41,016 nucleotides of DNA from Acidobacteriota bacterium (GCA_016210845.1 JACQTK010000053.1:1-41016), one strand, 5' to 3'; positions 19,240 through 28,276 are shown, counted from the first letter of the stretch. A program made the numbers and translations. The notes: generated from the letters alone by a model not told the origin.

Positions 19240-20196
19240 ATGAATTTCCATCAGCTGTCCGTCTTCTACGTGGTCGTCCAGCGTCGGAGCATCACGGCGG
19301 CGGCGGCCGAGCTCCGGCTGACGCAGCCCGCGGTCAGCCTGCAGATCCGTGCGCTCGAGAAGGAGTGCGGGCTCGCGCTGTTCGAGCGCGGCGTGAGCGG
19401 TCAGGCACGAATGCGCCTGACACAGGCCGGTGAAGCCTTGTACCGTTCTGCCGTGTCGATCCTGCACACGTTGGACGAGACGCGCCGGGTCATGGGGGAG
19501 CTCGGGGCCGCCACGAAGGGCAAGCTGATCCTCGGTGCAAACACAACAGGTGGCATGTATCTGCTGCCGCGGATTGTGCGCGCGTTCAAGGAGCAGTATC
19601 CGGAAACGGAAATCGTCTTCCAAATCGACGCGACCGAACGATTGTACGAAAGCACGCTCCAAAACGTCCTTGACATGGCGCTGGTCGGCGGCCCCACGCA
19701 GGATCGGCGCTTCGGCGTCGACCAGGTGTGTCTCGACAACGTGGTTCTCATCGCCTCACCCTCCCACCCTTTCGCGCGGCGCCGTTCCGTGACTCTCAGG
19801 GAACTTGGAACGGAACCGTGCGTGCTCCCGCAGCAAGGTTCCCGCACTCGAGCTCTCGTTGAGCGCAAGACAAAGGCGGCCGGAGTGACGCTTTGCGTGG
19901 TGATGCAACTGCAGGGCACCGAGGCCGTGAAGAAAGCCGTTGAAGCCAACCTTGGGATTGGCTTCGTGTCCTCCTACGCCGTCGAGCGGGAAGCCGCGAC
20001 TGGGGTGCTTGCGCTGGTTCCGATCGAACGCTTCGAACTTTCGCGCCACATGGAGCTGATCTATCGCAAGCAGAAGTATTTTTCGCCCGTTGCCCAGCGG
20101 TTCCGCGAATTCGTAGGCGAGTTCGCCCAGCAAATCACTCCGATTCGAGCGGAGATGCCTCCATCCAGGCGCGCGGGTCACCAGAGCGGCCGTTGA
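19240..20196 (+). CDS. LysR-family transcriptional regulator
   Basis: MNFHQLSVFYVVVQRRSITAAAAELRLTQPAVSLQIRALEKECGLALFERG wHTH plus substrate-binding domain. Confidence 0.92.
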   Translation: MNFHQLSVFYVVVQRRSITAAAAELRLTQPAVSLQIRALEKECGLALFERGVSGQARMRLTQAGEALYRSAVSILHTLDETRRVMGELGAATKGKLILGANTTGGMYLLPRIVRAFKEQYPETEIVFQIDATERLYESTLQNVLDMALVGGPTQDRRFGVDQVCLDNVVLIASPSHPFARRRSVTLRELGTEPCVLPQQGSRTRALVERKTKAAGVTLCVVMQLQGTEAVKKAVEANLGIGFVSSYAVEREAATGVLALVPIERFELSRHMELIYRKQKYFSPVAQRFREFVGEFAQQITPIRAEMPPSRRAGHQSGR

Positions 20197-21509
20197 GCGT
20201 CGGTACCGCGGCTGCTCGCGCGCGATTCTTAATCGGCCTGGCGCTGGTCGCCCTCGGCGCTGCAATGTTCGCCGTGGCCTTCCGGAGCTCGCTCTCGCTG
20301 CTGTACCGGACGCTCTACGCCGCCGACAACGTCGTCGCCGCCATCACGGGTCTGCCCTGGTGGGGCCGCCTTGCAATGCCTCTGTGCGGGGGTACAGCAG
20401 CCGGCCTGATTTCCTGGTGGCGTCGAGCACCCGGTCAGGGCGTCAGCAACGTTATGGAAGCTGTCGTACTCGGCAACGTCCGCCTCTCACTGCGCGCCAC
20501 CATCTCTCGAGTCGCAGCATCTTGGACCGCCCTCGCCGCGGGCATGTCCATCGGCCGGGAGGGGCCGCTTATCGAGTTCGGCGGCTCACTCGGTGCAGCG
20601 ATGGGCCGGGTCGCACGAACGTCTCTCCATCAAACGCGCTTGCTTGTGGCCGCTGGGACAGCGGCCGGATTCGCCGCCGCGTACAACACGCCATTCGCGG
20701 CTGTCGTGTTCGTCGTCGAAACAATCGTCGGCGTCGCCGCGCTGGAAGCACTGCTGCCCACCATGGCTGCCACCGTCCTCGCCACAACGGTTACACGCGC
20801 TATCGTCGGGGGAGGGCCCATCTACGGGCAACGCGTGTTTGCGCTTGAGTCAACTGCGGAACTAGTCTCGTACTGTGCGCTCGGCATCGTGGCGGCACTG
20901 GCCGCTATAGGATTCAAGCGCACGCTCGCGCTCTGCGAGACGGTACTGGAGCGCCATCCCATTCCGCAACCCTTCCGGGCCGCTCTGGGCGGTGCGCTGG
21001 TTGGATTCGTCGCGCTGCTCTTGCCCGAAGTCGCCGGAAACGGATTTGAACCGTTGAACCTGATCCTTGATGGCCAGCTCGCGCCTGTCATTGTCGCAGG
21101 GCTGTTGCTTGCGAAAATCGCGGCCACGAGCGGTTCCGTGGCTTCTGGCGTGCCTGGCGGCATCTTTACGCCCGTGCTGCTCGTGGGAGGGGGACTTGGA
21201 TTCCTGTGGGCGAAGGCCATCGATGCATTGGGAATGCTTTCACCGGCAAGCCCTGGCACCTATACGCTTGTCGGCATGGCGGCCACCACCGCAGCAAGTA
21301 TTCACGCGCCGCTGACCGCCGCCGTGCTGGTGTTCGAATTGTCCGGAGACTACCCGATCGTGCTCCCGCTGCTCGTCGCAACTGTTCTTGCCACGGCAGT
21401 GTCCAGTCTGCTCAAGGACGACTCCGTCTACGTCGCAGAGCTTCGTCGCAAAGGACTCAGCTTGGAGGTAACGCTCGAAGGCAGGCGCCTGGTATCGAAC
21501 GCAGGCTGA
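20193..21509 (+). CDS. CLC-family chloride channel/antiporter
   Basis: GMSIGREGPLIEFGGSLGAAMGR (gating Glu) and GVPGGIFTPVLLVGGGLG; TTG start overlapping LysR stop; many TM segments; no C-terminal CBS domain. Confidence 0.85.
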   Translation: MSVGTAAARARFLIGLALVALGAAMFAVAFRSSLSLLYRTLYAADNVVAAITGLPWWGRLAMPLCGGTAAGLISWWRRAPGQGVSNVMEAVVLGNVRLSLRATISRVAASWTALAAGMSIGREGPLIEFGGSLGAAMGRVARTSLHQTRLLVAAGTAAGFAAAYNTPFAAVVFVVETIVGVAALEALLPTMAATVLATTVTRAIVGGGPIYGQRVFALESTAELVSYCALGIVAALAAIGFKRTLALCETVLERHPIPQPFRAALGGALVGFVALLLPEVAGNGFEPLNLILDGQLAPVIVAGLLLAKIAATSGSVASGVPGGIFTPVLLVGGGLGFLWAKAIDALGMLSPASPGTYTLVGMAATTAASIHAPLTAAVLVFELSGDYPIVLPLLVATVLATAVSSLLKDDSVYVAELRRKGLSLEVTLEGRRLVSNAG

Positions 21510-21519
21510 GGCGGTCTTT

Positions 21520-22509
21520 TCAGCGCGCGGGCGGTTCGTGTACGGTAATCGTCTCACCGACGTCAAACGACATGAGGTCCACGCCGACGACGAGGGGACC
21601 CTTGTAGGTCTGTCGTGTCATCTCGATCAAGCGTTCGTGCGTCACGTCCGGCGACATGTCGACGTGCGAATACACGGCAAGCTTCGGGGCCGTGCGCGTG
21701 AACACGATGCCCGCCTGATCGGGAAGCGTGTGGTGCGCCAACATTCGCGACGTCTCCTGTGTCTCCCCTGTGCGAACGGCGACCTCATGAACGAGGAGGT
21801 CCACGCCACTCGCCCGCTTGATCAGGTTCTCACTGAACCGCGTATCACCAGACAGAGCCACGGAGCGACCGGCGTAGTCGATTCGGTAACCAAACGCGGG
21901 CACGATGGGGCGATGGTCCACATCAAAGAGCGTGACCCGAACCCCGCCCTCGTCATAGACCACCCCCTCTTCACGCAGCTCTGTCACAGCGATCCGCCCT
22001 CCGTCACGCCCAATCCGGTCATCGCTGATCCGCATCCCCACATCGAACGCGAAGGCCTGCTCGAGGTGTGCGGCAAGCGACTCTGTACCCATGGGTCCGA
22101 ACAGCGACAGGGCACGGGGCTGCGGAGCACCCGCCTGGGTCAACGCCGCGATACCAGTAAACAACCAGCCGGTGAGCCAGAAATCGGGAAGACCCACGAC
22201 GTGGTCGGAATGCAAATGCGTCAGAAACACGGCGTTGACATCCGCATAGCGCTTTCCGAGCTGCGTGAGCCTTTGGATGGTTCCGCGCCCGGTGTCGAAG
22301 AGTAGCGTCGTACTGCCGGCCTCCACGAGCGTGGCGGGTCCGAACTGGTCGATTTTCGGGGGTGGTGAACCGGTGCCCAGGAGCGTGACCCTGAAGCGCC
22401 CAGCCGGCTGAGCTGAAAGGCCGGCGAAGGCGACAAGCACACCGACGAGCGCTGCCGCGGTTCTGAAGGGAGCGCGTGTCACCGAAAGACCGTTACGACG
22501 CGCATTCAC
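21520..22509 (-). CDS. Secreted MBL-fold hydrolase, RNase Z-like subfamily
   Basis: VTLLGTGSPPPKIDQFGPATLVEAGSTTLLFDTGRG, FLTHLHSDHVVGLPDFWLTG; signal-like N-terminus; overlaps the 3' end of the sulfite reductase gene. Confidence 0.82.
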   Translation of the reverse strand: MNARRNGLSVTRAPFRTAAALVGVLVAFAGLSAQPAGRFRVTLLGTGSPPPKIDQFGPATLVEAGSTTLLFDTGRGTIQRLTQLGKRYADVNAVFLTHLHSDHVVGLPDFWLTGWLFTGIAALTQAGAPQPRALSLFGPMGTESLAAHLEQAFAFDVGMRISDDRIGRDGGRIAVTELREEGVVYDEGGVRVTLFDVDHRPIVPAFGYRIDYAGRSVALSGDTRFSENLIKRASGVDLLVHEVAVRTGETQETSRMLAHHTLPDQAGIVFTRTAPKLAVYSHVDMSPDVTHERLIEMTRQTYKGPLVVGVDLMSFDVGETITVHEPPAR

Positions 22510-24322
22510 CGTCCATGACCTCCGGCGCGAACGCCTGGCTTTCGCCCAGGTCGATATAGTCGTCGGCCGTCGTGTCCTGTGGCTGGAGCTCGGCGAGGTC
22601 CTTGAGCGCGTCGGACGCCACGGCTGGCGGCACGCGGCGGAAAAATGCGCCCAGCGACTCGCCGTCCTGGCGACGTACGCGGTAGAGCACGATCAGGCGG
22701 TCGACCGCTTCCGTCAGGCGGCGCGCGGGAATTTTCGACACCACGCGGCCGAAGCTGGCCCCCGCCTCCGTAGTGCCGCCGCCCACGAGCACGAAGTACT
22801 GCGGCACGGCCCGGCCGCCGACCTTCCGGACGCTGCCCTGGAAGCCGATCGCCGCGATGTGATGCTGGCCGCAGCCGTTCGGGCAGCCGCTGATCTTGAT
22901 GTCGCCCGACGGCACCCCGTCCACCAGCTCGGGATGCGCGCTCAGGTGCTCGGTGAGCACCCGCCCGAGGCCGCGCGACTGCGTCACGGCCAGGCGGCAG
23001 GTCTCGGCGCCCGGGCAGCTGGTCACATCGGCCACGGTACCGGCGTCCGGCGCGCTCAGGCCGGCAGCGTCGAGACGGGTGTAGACAGCCTCCACCGCCT
23101 CCCTCTTCACCCAGCGGAACACGACGTTCTGCTCGATGGTCAGGCGCACCGTGCCATCGCCGTACGCCTCGGCGAGATCGGCCAGCACCTGCGCCTGGCC
23201 GGTCGTGAAGTCGCCGAGCGGCAGACGCACGGTGACACAGACGTAGCCGTCCTGCCGCTGGCGGCGGACGTTGCGCGTCATCCACCGCACGTAGGCGTCG
23301 GGCAGCGTCTGCAGCCGCACGGTACCGGGCACGATGCCTGGTCCCGTGACCGTCGTGCGAGCCAGCGCCGCCACCACCTGCGGCGTGGGGGCCGCGGGCT
23401 TCGGCCAGTCCGGCGCCTGCTCGAGCGGCACGGCCGACGGATCGAACGGCAGTCGGGCGCCGGCGCCCCCTTCACGGCGGAACTCCGCCAGCGCGTCCTC
23501 GTAGCGCCGTCGCCACTCCTCCCACCCGAGCGCCTTGATGAGGAACTTCATGCGGTTGCGCTGCATGTGCCGGCGGTCGCCGTCGCGATGGAAGACGCGG
23601 ACGATCGCCTCCGCAACGTTCAGCATCTCCTTGACGGGCAGGAAGTCATAGAGGAGCTGACCGTTGTTGACGAGAATCGACGTGCCGCCGCCGACCGTCA
23701 CGCGGAACCCGCGCTTGCCGTTGACGATGCGGGCGCGCCAGCCGATGTCGTGGATGGCGGCCACGGCGTGATCGTCGGGGCAGCCCTCGAAGGCGATCTT
23801 GAACTTGCGCGGCAGCGACGCGCTCAGCGGGTGGCGCAGGAAATACCGCGTCATCGCCTCGCCGTACGGCGTGACGTCGAAGACCTCGTCGTCGGCCACG
23901 CCCGCATACGGGCAGGCGGTGATGTTCCGGACGGAGTTGCCGCAGGCCTCCCGCGTGGTAATGCCCGTCTCGGCGAGCGCGCGCATGGCGGCCTCGACGT
24001 CCTGCAGCGGCACGAAGTGGAACTGCACGTTCTGCCGCGTGGTGATGTGGGCAAATCCCCGCGAGTAGCTCGTGGCCACGCCGGCCAGCGCCCGCAGCTG
24101 CGTGCTCGTGACGATGCCCTGCGGGATCTTGACGCGCAGCATGTGCACCGCCTCGGGCTGGCGCTGCCCGTAGGTGCCGCGCACCAGCCTGAACTTGCGC
24201 CAGTCTTCGGGGGAAATCTCCCCGCGCTCGTACTTGCCCAGCACCTCGACGAACTCGTCGATGTCCCGCTCGTCCGCGAACGAGAGTCGAGCGCGCCCGA
24301 CTGTCTGATCAATGACCGGCAT
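22493..24322 (-). CDS. Ferredoxin-type nitrite/sulfite reductase (siroheme, [4Fe-4S])
   Basis: [54 protein letters not shown] siroheme/4Fe-4S motifs. Confidence 0.9.
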   Translation of the reverse strand: MPVIDQTVGRARLSFADERDIDEFVEVLGKYERGEISPEDWRKFRLVRGTYGQRQPEAVHMLRVKIPQGIVTSTQLRALAGVATSYSRGFAHITTRQNVQFHFVPLQDVEAAMRALAETGITTREACGNSVRNITACPYAGVADDEVFDVTPYGEAMTRYFLRHPLSASLPRKFKIAFEGCPDDHAVAAIHDIGWRARIVNGKRGFRVTVGGGTSILVNNGQLLYDFLPVKEMLNVAEAIVRVFHRDGDRRHMQRNRMKFLIKALGWEEWRRRYEDALAEFRREGGAGARLPFDPSAVPLEQAPDWPKPAAPTPQVVAALARTTVTGPGIVPGTVRLQTLPDAYVRWMTRNVRRQRQDGYVCVTVRLPLGDFTTGQAQVLADLAEAYGDGTVRLTIEQNVVFRWVKREAVEAVYTRLDAAGLSAPDAGTVADVTSCPGAETCRLAVTQSRGLGRVLTEHLSAHPELVDGVPSGDIKISGCPNGCGQHHIAAIGFQGSVRKVGGRAVPQYFVLVGGGTTEAGASFGRVVSKIPARRLTEAVDRLIVLYRVRRQDGESLGAFFRRVPPAVASDALKDLAELQPQDTTADDYIDLGESQAFAPEVMDGECAS

Positions 24323-25082
24323 ACTTCACCTCGTTCCCCGGCGCGACCGGCGGCACGGAGGTCGCGTTCAACGCCTCTCGGATCTGCACCACCTCGCCAA
24401 CCACCAGCACTCCTGCGGCGCCGACGGGCGCGGCCGCCGCCCCCGTCTCGCCCAGGCGCCCCGTCCACGTCCAGGCGTCGGGCATCGAGGCGTTGCAGAC
24501 GATGGCGGCCGGCGTCTCGGGCGCCCATCCGTGCGCCATCAGCCGTGAGGCCAGCTCCGCGCGCGCGCCGACGCCCATCAGAATCACGATCGATACGGTG
24601 TTCGGCCGGATCGAGCGCAGCGTGTGGTCCACCGCCTCCGATGTGTGGCCCGCCATCACCAGGAAGCCCGACGCGATCCCGCGATGCGTCACGGGGATGC
24701 CCGCGAGCGCGGGCGCCGCCACGGCAGTGGTGACACCTGGAACCACCTCGAACGGAATGCCCGCCATGGCCAGGGCCAGCGCTTCTTCGCCGCCCCGCCC
24801 GAAGACGAACGGGTCGCCGCCCTTGAGCCGCACCACCCGTCTGCCCTGCCTGGCGGCGCGGATCATCAGACGGTTGATCGTCTCCTGGGGAACGCTGTCG
24901 CGCCGCGCACGCTTGCCCACGCAGAAGCACTGGGCCCGGGTCGCGCGGCGGAGCGCCTCCACGTCCACGAGCGCGTCGTAGAGGATCAGGTCCGCCTCTT
25001 CAATGCGACGTGCTGCCCGGATCGTCCAAAGGTCCGGATCGCCCGGGCCCGCTCCGACGAGTGATACCAGCCCTACCGCCAT
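24309..25082 (-). CDS. cobA: Uroporphyrinogen-III C-methyltransferase (SUMT)
   Basis: [83 protein letters not shown]. Confidence 0.92.
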   Translation of the reverse strand: MAVGLVSLVGAGPGDPDLWTIRAARRIEEADLILYDALVDVEALRRATRAQCFCVGKRARRDSVPQETINRLMIRAARQGRRVVRLKGGDPFVFGRGGEEALALAMAGIPFEVVPGVTTAVAAPALAGIPVTHRGIASGFLVMAGHTSEAVDHTLRSIRPNTVSIVILMGVGARAELASRLMAHGWAPETPAAIVCNASMPDAWTWTGRLGETGAAAAPVGAAGVLVVGEVVQIREALNATSVPPVAPGNEVKYAGH

Positions 25083-25114
25083 AAAAAGCAAAAGCCCGGG
25101 AAACCGTCCCGGGC
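25083..25114 (-). terminator. Intrinsic terminator abutting the cobA start codon (candidate attenuator)
   Basis: Minus strand GCCCGGGA-CGGTT-TCCCGGGC (stem 25094-25114) followed by TTTTGCTTTTT (25093-25083), then ATG of cobA. Confidence 0.8.
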
Positions 25115-25152
25115 CTTCAATCCCTCATGTTGGGTTCTTGTCTTTCGATCGC

Positions 25153-25233
25153 TCACCCACACAGCCGGACCGTTGGCGCAGGGACCTCGATGGTCCCGGT
25201 ACACACGCACGGCCGACCGCAGACGGCAAGCAT
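25153..25233 (-). CDS. Putative cysteine-rich leader peptide MLAVCGRPCVCTGTIEVPAPTVRLCG* (26 aa, 4 Cys)
   Basis: Hand-translated codon by codon: ATG CTT GCC GTC TGC GGT CGG CCG TGC GTG TGT ACC GGG ACC ATC GAG GTC CCT GCG CCA ACG GTC CGG CTG TGT GGG TGA; lies between candidate promoter and terminator of the siroheme/sulfite reductase operon. Confidence 0.65.
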   Translation of the reverse strand: MLAVCGRPCVCTGTIEVPAPTVRLCG

Positions 25234-25241
25234 CGTCAGGA

Positions 25242-25271
25242 ATATTACCGCCGAACCTTGGGAAAAATCAA
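25242..25271 (-). promoter_or_regulatory. Candidate sigma70-like promoter TTGATT-N18-TAATAT, 8 nt upstream of leader ATG
   Basis: -35 at 25266-25271, -10 at 25242-25247; AT-rich patch in GC-rich DNA. Confidence 0.5.
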
Positions 25272-25273
25272 CG

Positions 25274-25292
25274 TTCGCGAAGAAAGCGCGAA
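25274..25292 (-). terminator. Possible weak terminator after cysG-N (TTCGCG-N7-CGCGAA then TGATTTTT)
   Basis: 6-bp stem followed by a T-rich run on the minus strand. Confidence 0.3.
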
Positions 25293-25318
25293 GGTCTTCC
25301 ACTCAGGAGGGCGGCAGT

Positions 25319-25873
25319 CTATCTGCCCGTGTACAGCCGATTCAACGTGTCCAGCAACTGCGGCCGCCGCTGCTCCATCGGCACCCGCTGCTCCTTCCAC
25401 TGGCGCCGCGCCTCGTCCGCGGCCGACATCCACGCGTCCAGGTCGCCCGGGAGCCAGGCGTCGATCGCCTCACGGAGCAGGGCGGCCAGCGCGGGCGCAC
25501 GCCCGTCGGTGGAGATCGCCACGGTCACGCCATCGCGGCGGACGATGCCGCCTGCGTACGCGGTGGCGTGGGCGGGATCGTCCACGGCGTTCACGAAGAT
25601 GCGCCGACCGCTGGCCGCCTCGTACACCCGCGCGTTGACCTGGGGCGGAGCCGCCGCCACCACCCACCAGGCGCCGTCCAGATCGGCATCCTCGAACCCG
25701 CGCCTCACGATCGTGACGCCCGGGCGCACGATCTCCGGACGAACCTCGGGCGCCACGACGGTCACGTCGGCCCCCGCCGCCAGCAACGCGTCGAGCTTGC
25801 CGGCCGCCACGCGTCCGCCGCCCACCACGACGACGTGGCGCCCGCGCAGATTCAAGAACGCTGGAAACATCAT
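25319..25873 (-). CDS. Precorrin-2 dehydrogenase / sirohydrochlorin ferrochelatase-type protein (CysG N-terminal/Met8-like)
   Basis: FPAFLNLRGRHVVVVGGGRVAAGKLDALLAAGADVTVVAP; VNAVDDPAHATAYAGGIVRRDGVTVAISTDGRAPALAALLREAIDAWLP. Confidence 0.9.
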   Translation of the reverse strand: MMFPAFLNLRGRHVVVVGGGRVAAGKLDALLAAGADVTVVAPEVRPEIVRPGVTIVRRGFEDADLDGAWWVVAAAPPQVNARVYEAASGRRIFVNAVDDPAHATAYAGGIVRRDGVTVAISTDGRAPALAALLREAIDAWLPGDLDAWMSAADEARRQWKEQRVPMEQRRPQLLDTLNRLYTGR

Positions 25874-25889
25874 CGACCCATCATTCGAT

Positions 25890-25954
25890 CGTAGGGCGCG
25901 GCGTTACGCCGCGCCAAGGCGCCGCCACGGCGGACCGTCAAGGCCCGCCCTACG
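25890..25954. repeat. Palindromic element CGTAGGGCG-[hairpin]-[hairpin]-CGCCCTACG between thrC and cysG-N
   Basis: 9-bp outer inverted repeat plus inner hairpins GGCGCGGCG-TTA-CGCCGCGCC and GGCGGACCGTCAAGGCCCGCC. Confidence 0.75.
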
Positions 25955-25961
25955 TCAACAC

Positions 25962-27215
25962 TCAGGCCTGCGCCCCCGCAGGCACACCCAGCTGCGATCC
26001 GATCACGCGCTCGAACTCCGCGAAGCCGCGCCCGATCTGCGTGGGCTGGGTCACCCTGTCGTACATCACCTCGGCCGTCTTGTAGCCGTTGCCCGTGATG
26101 CACACCACCATCGACTCGTGCGGCTTGATCACGCCGCGCTCGACCAGCGCGCGCGCGCCCGCCAGCGTCGTCCCGCCGGCCGGCTCGGTGAAGATGCCCT
26201 CGGTCTGCGCGAGCAGTTGCACGGCGTCGAGAATCTCCTCGTCGCTCACCATGGCGCCCTGACCGCCCGTCTCCCTGACGCGCGCCACGACCTGGAAGCC
26301 GTCGGCCGGATTGCCGATGGCCAGCGACTTCGCGATCGTGTTCGGCTTGACCGGCTCGGGATACTCCAGGCCGGCCTCGAGCGCCCGGACGACGGGCGCC
26401 GACCCGGCCGGCTGAGCCGCATGGACCTTCGGCAGGGCACCATCGACGAGCCCCAGGTCCTGGAACTCGCGGAAGCCCTTCACGATGCGCGGCAGCAGCG
26501 TTCCGCCAGCCACGGGCGAGACCACGTGATCGGGAAAGCGCCACCCGAGCTGCTCGGCGATCTCGAAGGCCATGGTCTTTGCGCCCTCCGCGTAGTACGC
26601 GCGCAGATTGATGTTGGCGAATCCCCATCCGTACCGATCCGCGATCTGCGTGCACAGACGATTCACGTCGTCGTAGTTGCCCTCGACGGCCACGACGTGC
26701 GGCCGATAGATCGCGGCGCCCAGCACCTTCGACGGCTCCAGGTCGTGCGGAATGAAGACGTAGCACGGAAGCCCGAGCCGAGCGGCGTGCGCCGCCACGC
26801 TGCCTGCCAGGTTGCCCGTCGATGCGCAGCCAAACACCTGGAAGCCGAGGTCGACGGCACGGCTCGCCGCCACCGAGACCACTCGATCCTTGTAGGAGAA
26901 GGTCGGATGGTTGACCGAGTCGTCCTTGATGTACACCTCGGCGACTCCAAGCTCCCGCGCCAGGCGCGTGGCGCGCACGAGCGGCGTGAAGCCGGAGTGG
27001 AAGCCGGTGCGCGGCTCGTCGACGGGCAGCAGCTCCCGGTACCGCCACAGCGAGTGGGGCCGCGACTCGATGGCCTCGCGGCTGATGGCCGAGCGGATGG
27101 CCGCATAGTCATAGGTGACTTCCAGCGGACCCAGGCATTCGGAGCACACCCACAGCGCCTCGGGCGGATAGCTGGCGCCACACACATGACATTTCAAACC
27201 GGCAACGAATCTCAT
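25962..27215 (-). CDS. thrC: Threonine synthase
   Basis: MRFVAGLKCHVCGASYPPEALWVCSECLGPLEV zinc-ribbon-like N-terminus; DDSVNHPTFSYKDRVVSVAASRAVDLGFQVFGCASTGNLAGSVAAHAARLGLPCYVFIP PLP motif. N-terminal part of the 585-aa track ORF is spurious. Confidence 0.92.
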   Translation of the reverse strand: MRFVAGLKCHVCGASYPPEALWVCSECLGPLEVTYDYAAIRSAISREAIESRPHSLWRYRELLPVDEPRTGFHSGFTPLVRATRLARELGVAEVYIKDDSVNHPTFSYKDRVVSVAASRAVDLGFQVFGCASTGNLAGSVAAHAARLGLPCYVFIPHDLEPSKVLGAAIYRPHVVAVEGNYDDVNRLCTQIADRYGWGFANINLRAYYAEGAKTMAFEIAEQLGWRFPDHVVSPVAGGTLLPRIVKGFREFQDLGLVDGALPKVHAAQPAGSAPVVRALEAGLEYPEPVKPNTIAKSLAIGNPADGFQVVARVRETGGQGAMVSDEEILDAVQLLAQTEGIFTEPAGGTTLAGARALVERGVIKPHESMVVCITGNGYKTAEVMYDRVTQPTQIGRGFAEFERVIGSQLGVPAGAQA

Positions 27216-28231
27216 ACGGCTCTCCCGCACACCTCGGACGACAGGTCCTGCCCTCGCGTGGACGTGTCCGCCATCGCGCGGGGCGCGGACACGGAAGACG
27301 CGGAAGCGGACTGATGGACGGCAAGCGTCCGGACCTTGACCGGACATCCGGCCCGCTCGCACGTCGACGCCAACAGCTGACCGATCCGCGCGAAGTCGCG
27401 CCGCGCGAGCAGCGCGACCGACGGACCGGCTCCGGAGAGAAAGCTGGCGAGAATCTCCGGATCCTCCAGCGCGAGCACCGCGGCCAGGTGAGGGACGAGC
27501 GCCGCCCGGGCGGACTGATGCCAGCGGTCCTTCACCGCCTCGCGCAGCCTGTCGTACTCGCCATGTTGCAGCGCGTGAACGAGCGACAGGACCCGCTGCA
27601 GGTTGAAGACGGCATCCTTCCGCGCGATGGCGTCGGGCAGCACGGCGCGCGCGGCGGACGTGGCCAGGCCCGTTGCGGGCGTGGCGACCACGACGCGCAC
27701 CTCCTCTGGCCACCGCCACTGCAGGGCCAGCGGCTCCTCGCCCGGGCGATCGACGACCGACGTCAAGCCGCCGTGCAACGCCGCTGCGGCGTTGTCCGCA
27801 TGCCCATCGAGGGAGGCCGCCACGGCCAGCATCACGTCTTCGGGCACTGGCCCGGCGACGCGTTGGAACACCCGCAGCCCCGCCACTGCCGCCGCGGCGC
27901 TGCTGCCCAGACCCGCCGCCATCGGGACCTCGCTGCTCACCTCAACGAAGACCGAAGGCGTCCTCGTCCCGGTCCGCCGGACGATGGCGTCGAACGCCCG
28001 CTCGACGGCGTTCCGACCGCGGACGGGCGGCGTGCTGCTCACCACCTTCAACGTCGAGCCACCGTCGTCGCGGATCTCGGCGATCCGCAGGCGAAGGTAC
28101 AACTGAACGGCCACGGCGAGCGTATCGAACCCGCCGCCCAGGTTGGCGACCGACGCTGGAACCAGGAGGTTCTCACCGTCGGGCGGGCCTTCACGGCCCG
28201 CCGGCGTGCCGCGATTTTCCTTAAGTGACAC
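27212..28231 (-). CDS. thrB: Homoserine kinase (GHMP family)
   Basis: VPASVANLGGGFDTLAVAVQL; SSEVPMAAGLGSSAAAAVAGLRVF GHMP motif; between hom and thrC. GTG start. Confidence 0.9.
   Translation of the reverse strand: MSLKENRGTPAGREGPPDGENLLVPASVANLGGGFDTLAVAVQLYLRLRIAEIRDDGGSTLKVVSSTPPVRGRNAVERAFDAIVRRTGTRTPSVFVEVSSEVPMAAGLGSSAAAAVAGLRVFQRVAGPVPEDVMLAVAASLDGHADNAAAALHGGLTSVVDRPGEEPLALQWRWPEEVRVVVATPATGLATSAARAVLPDAIARKDAVFNLQRVLSLVHALQHGEYDRLREAVKDRWHQSARAALVPHLAAVLALEDPEILASFLSGAGPSVALLARRDFARIGQLLASTCERAGCPVKVRTLAVHQSASASSVSAPRAMADTSTRGQDLSSEVCGRAV
28183..28203. repeat. Hairpin GGCGGGCC-TTCAC-GGCCCGCC within the 5' end of thrB
   Basis: Perfect 8-bp stem; 18/21 identity to the hairpin at 25929-25949. 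Confidence 0.6.
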
Positions 28232-28276
28232 GAATTAAAAACGCTATCACGTTCCTAGGCCCGGAAATACAGGATA

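Noticed and set aside
22859-24733. 624-aa plus-strand ORF
   Set aside because: Antisense to sulfite reductase and cobA; no domain signature.
25083-25250. Cobalamin or SAM riboswitch upstream of cobA
   Set aside because: I could not find a conserved riboswitch core (no B12 box or recognisable SAM core); leader-peptide attenuation explains the terminator better. A covariance-model search would settle this.
27216-27719. N-terminal part of the 585-aa ORF ending at 25962
   Set aside because: Overlaps thrB out of frame; true thrC start is MRFVAGLKCHVCG at 27215.
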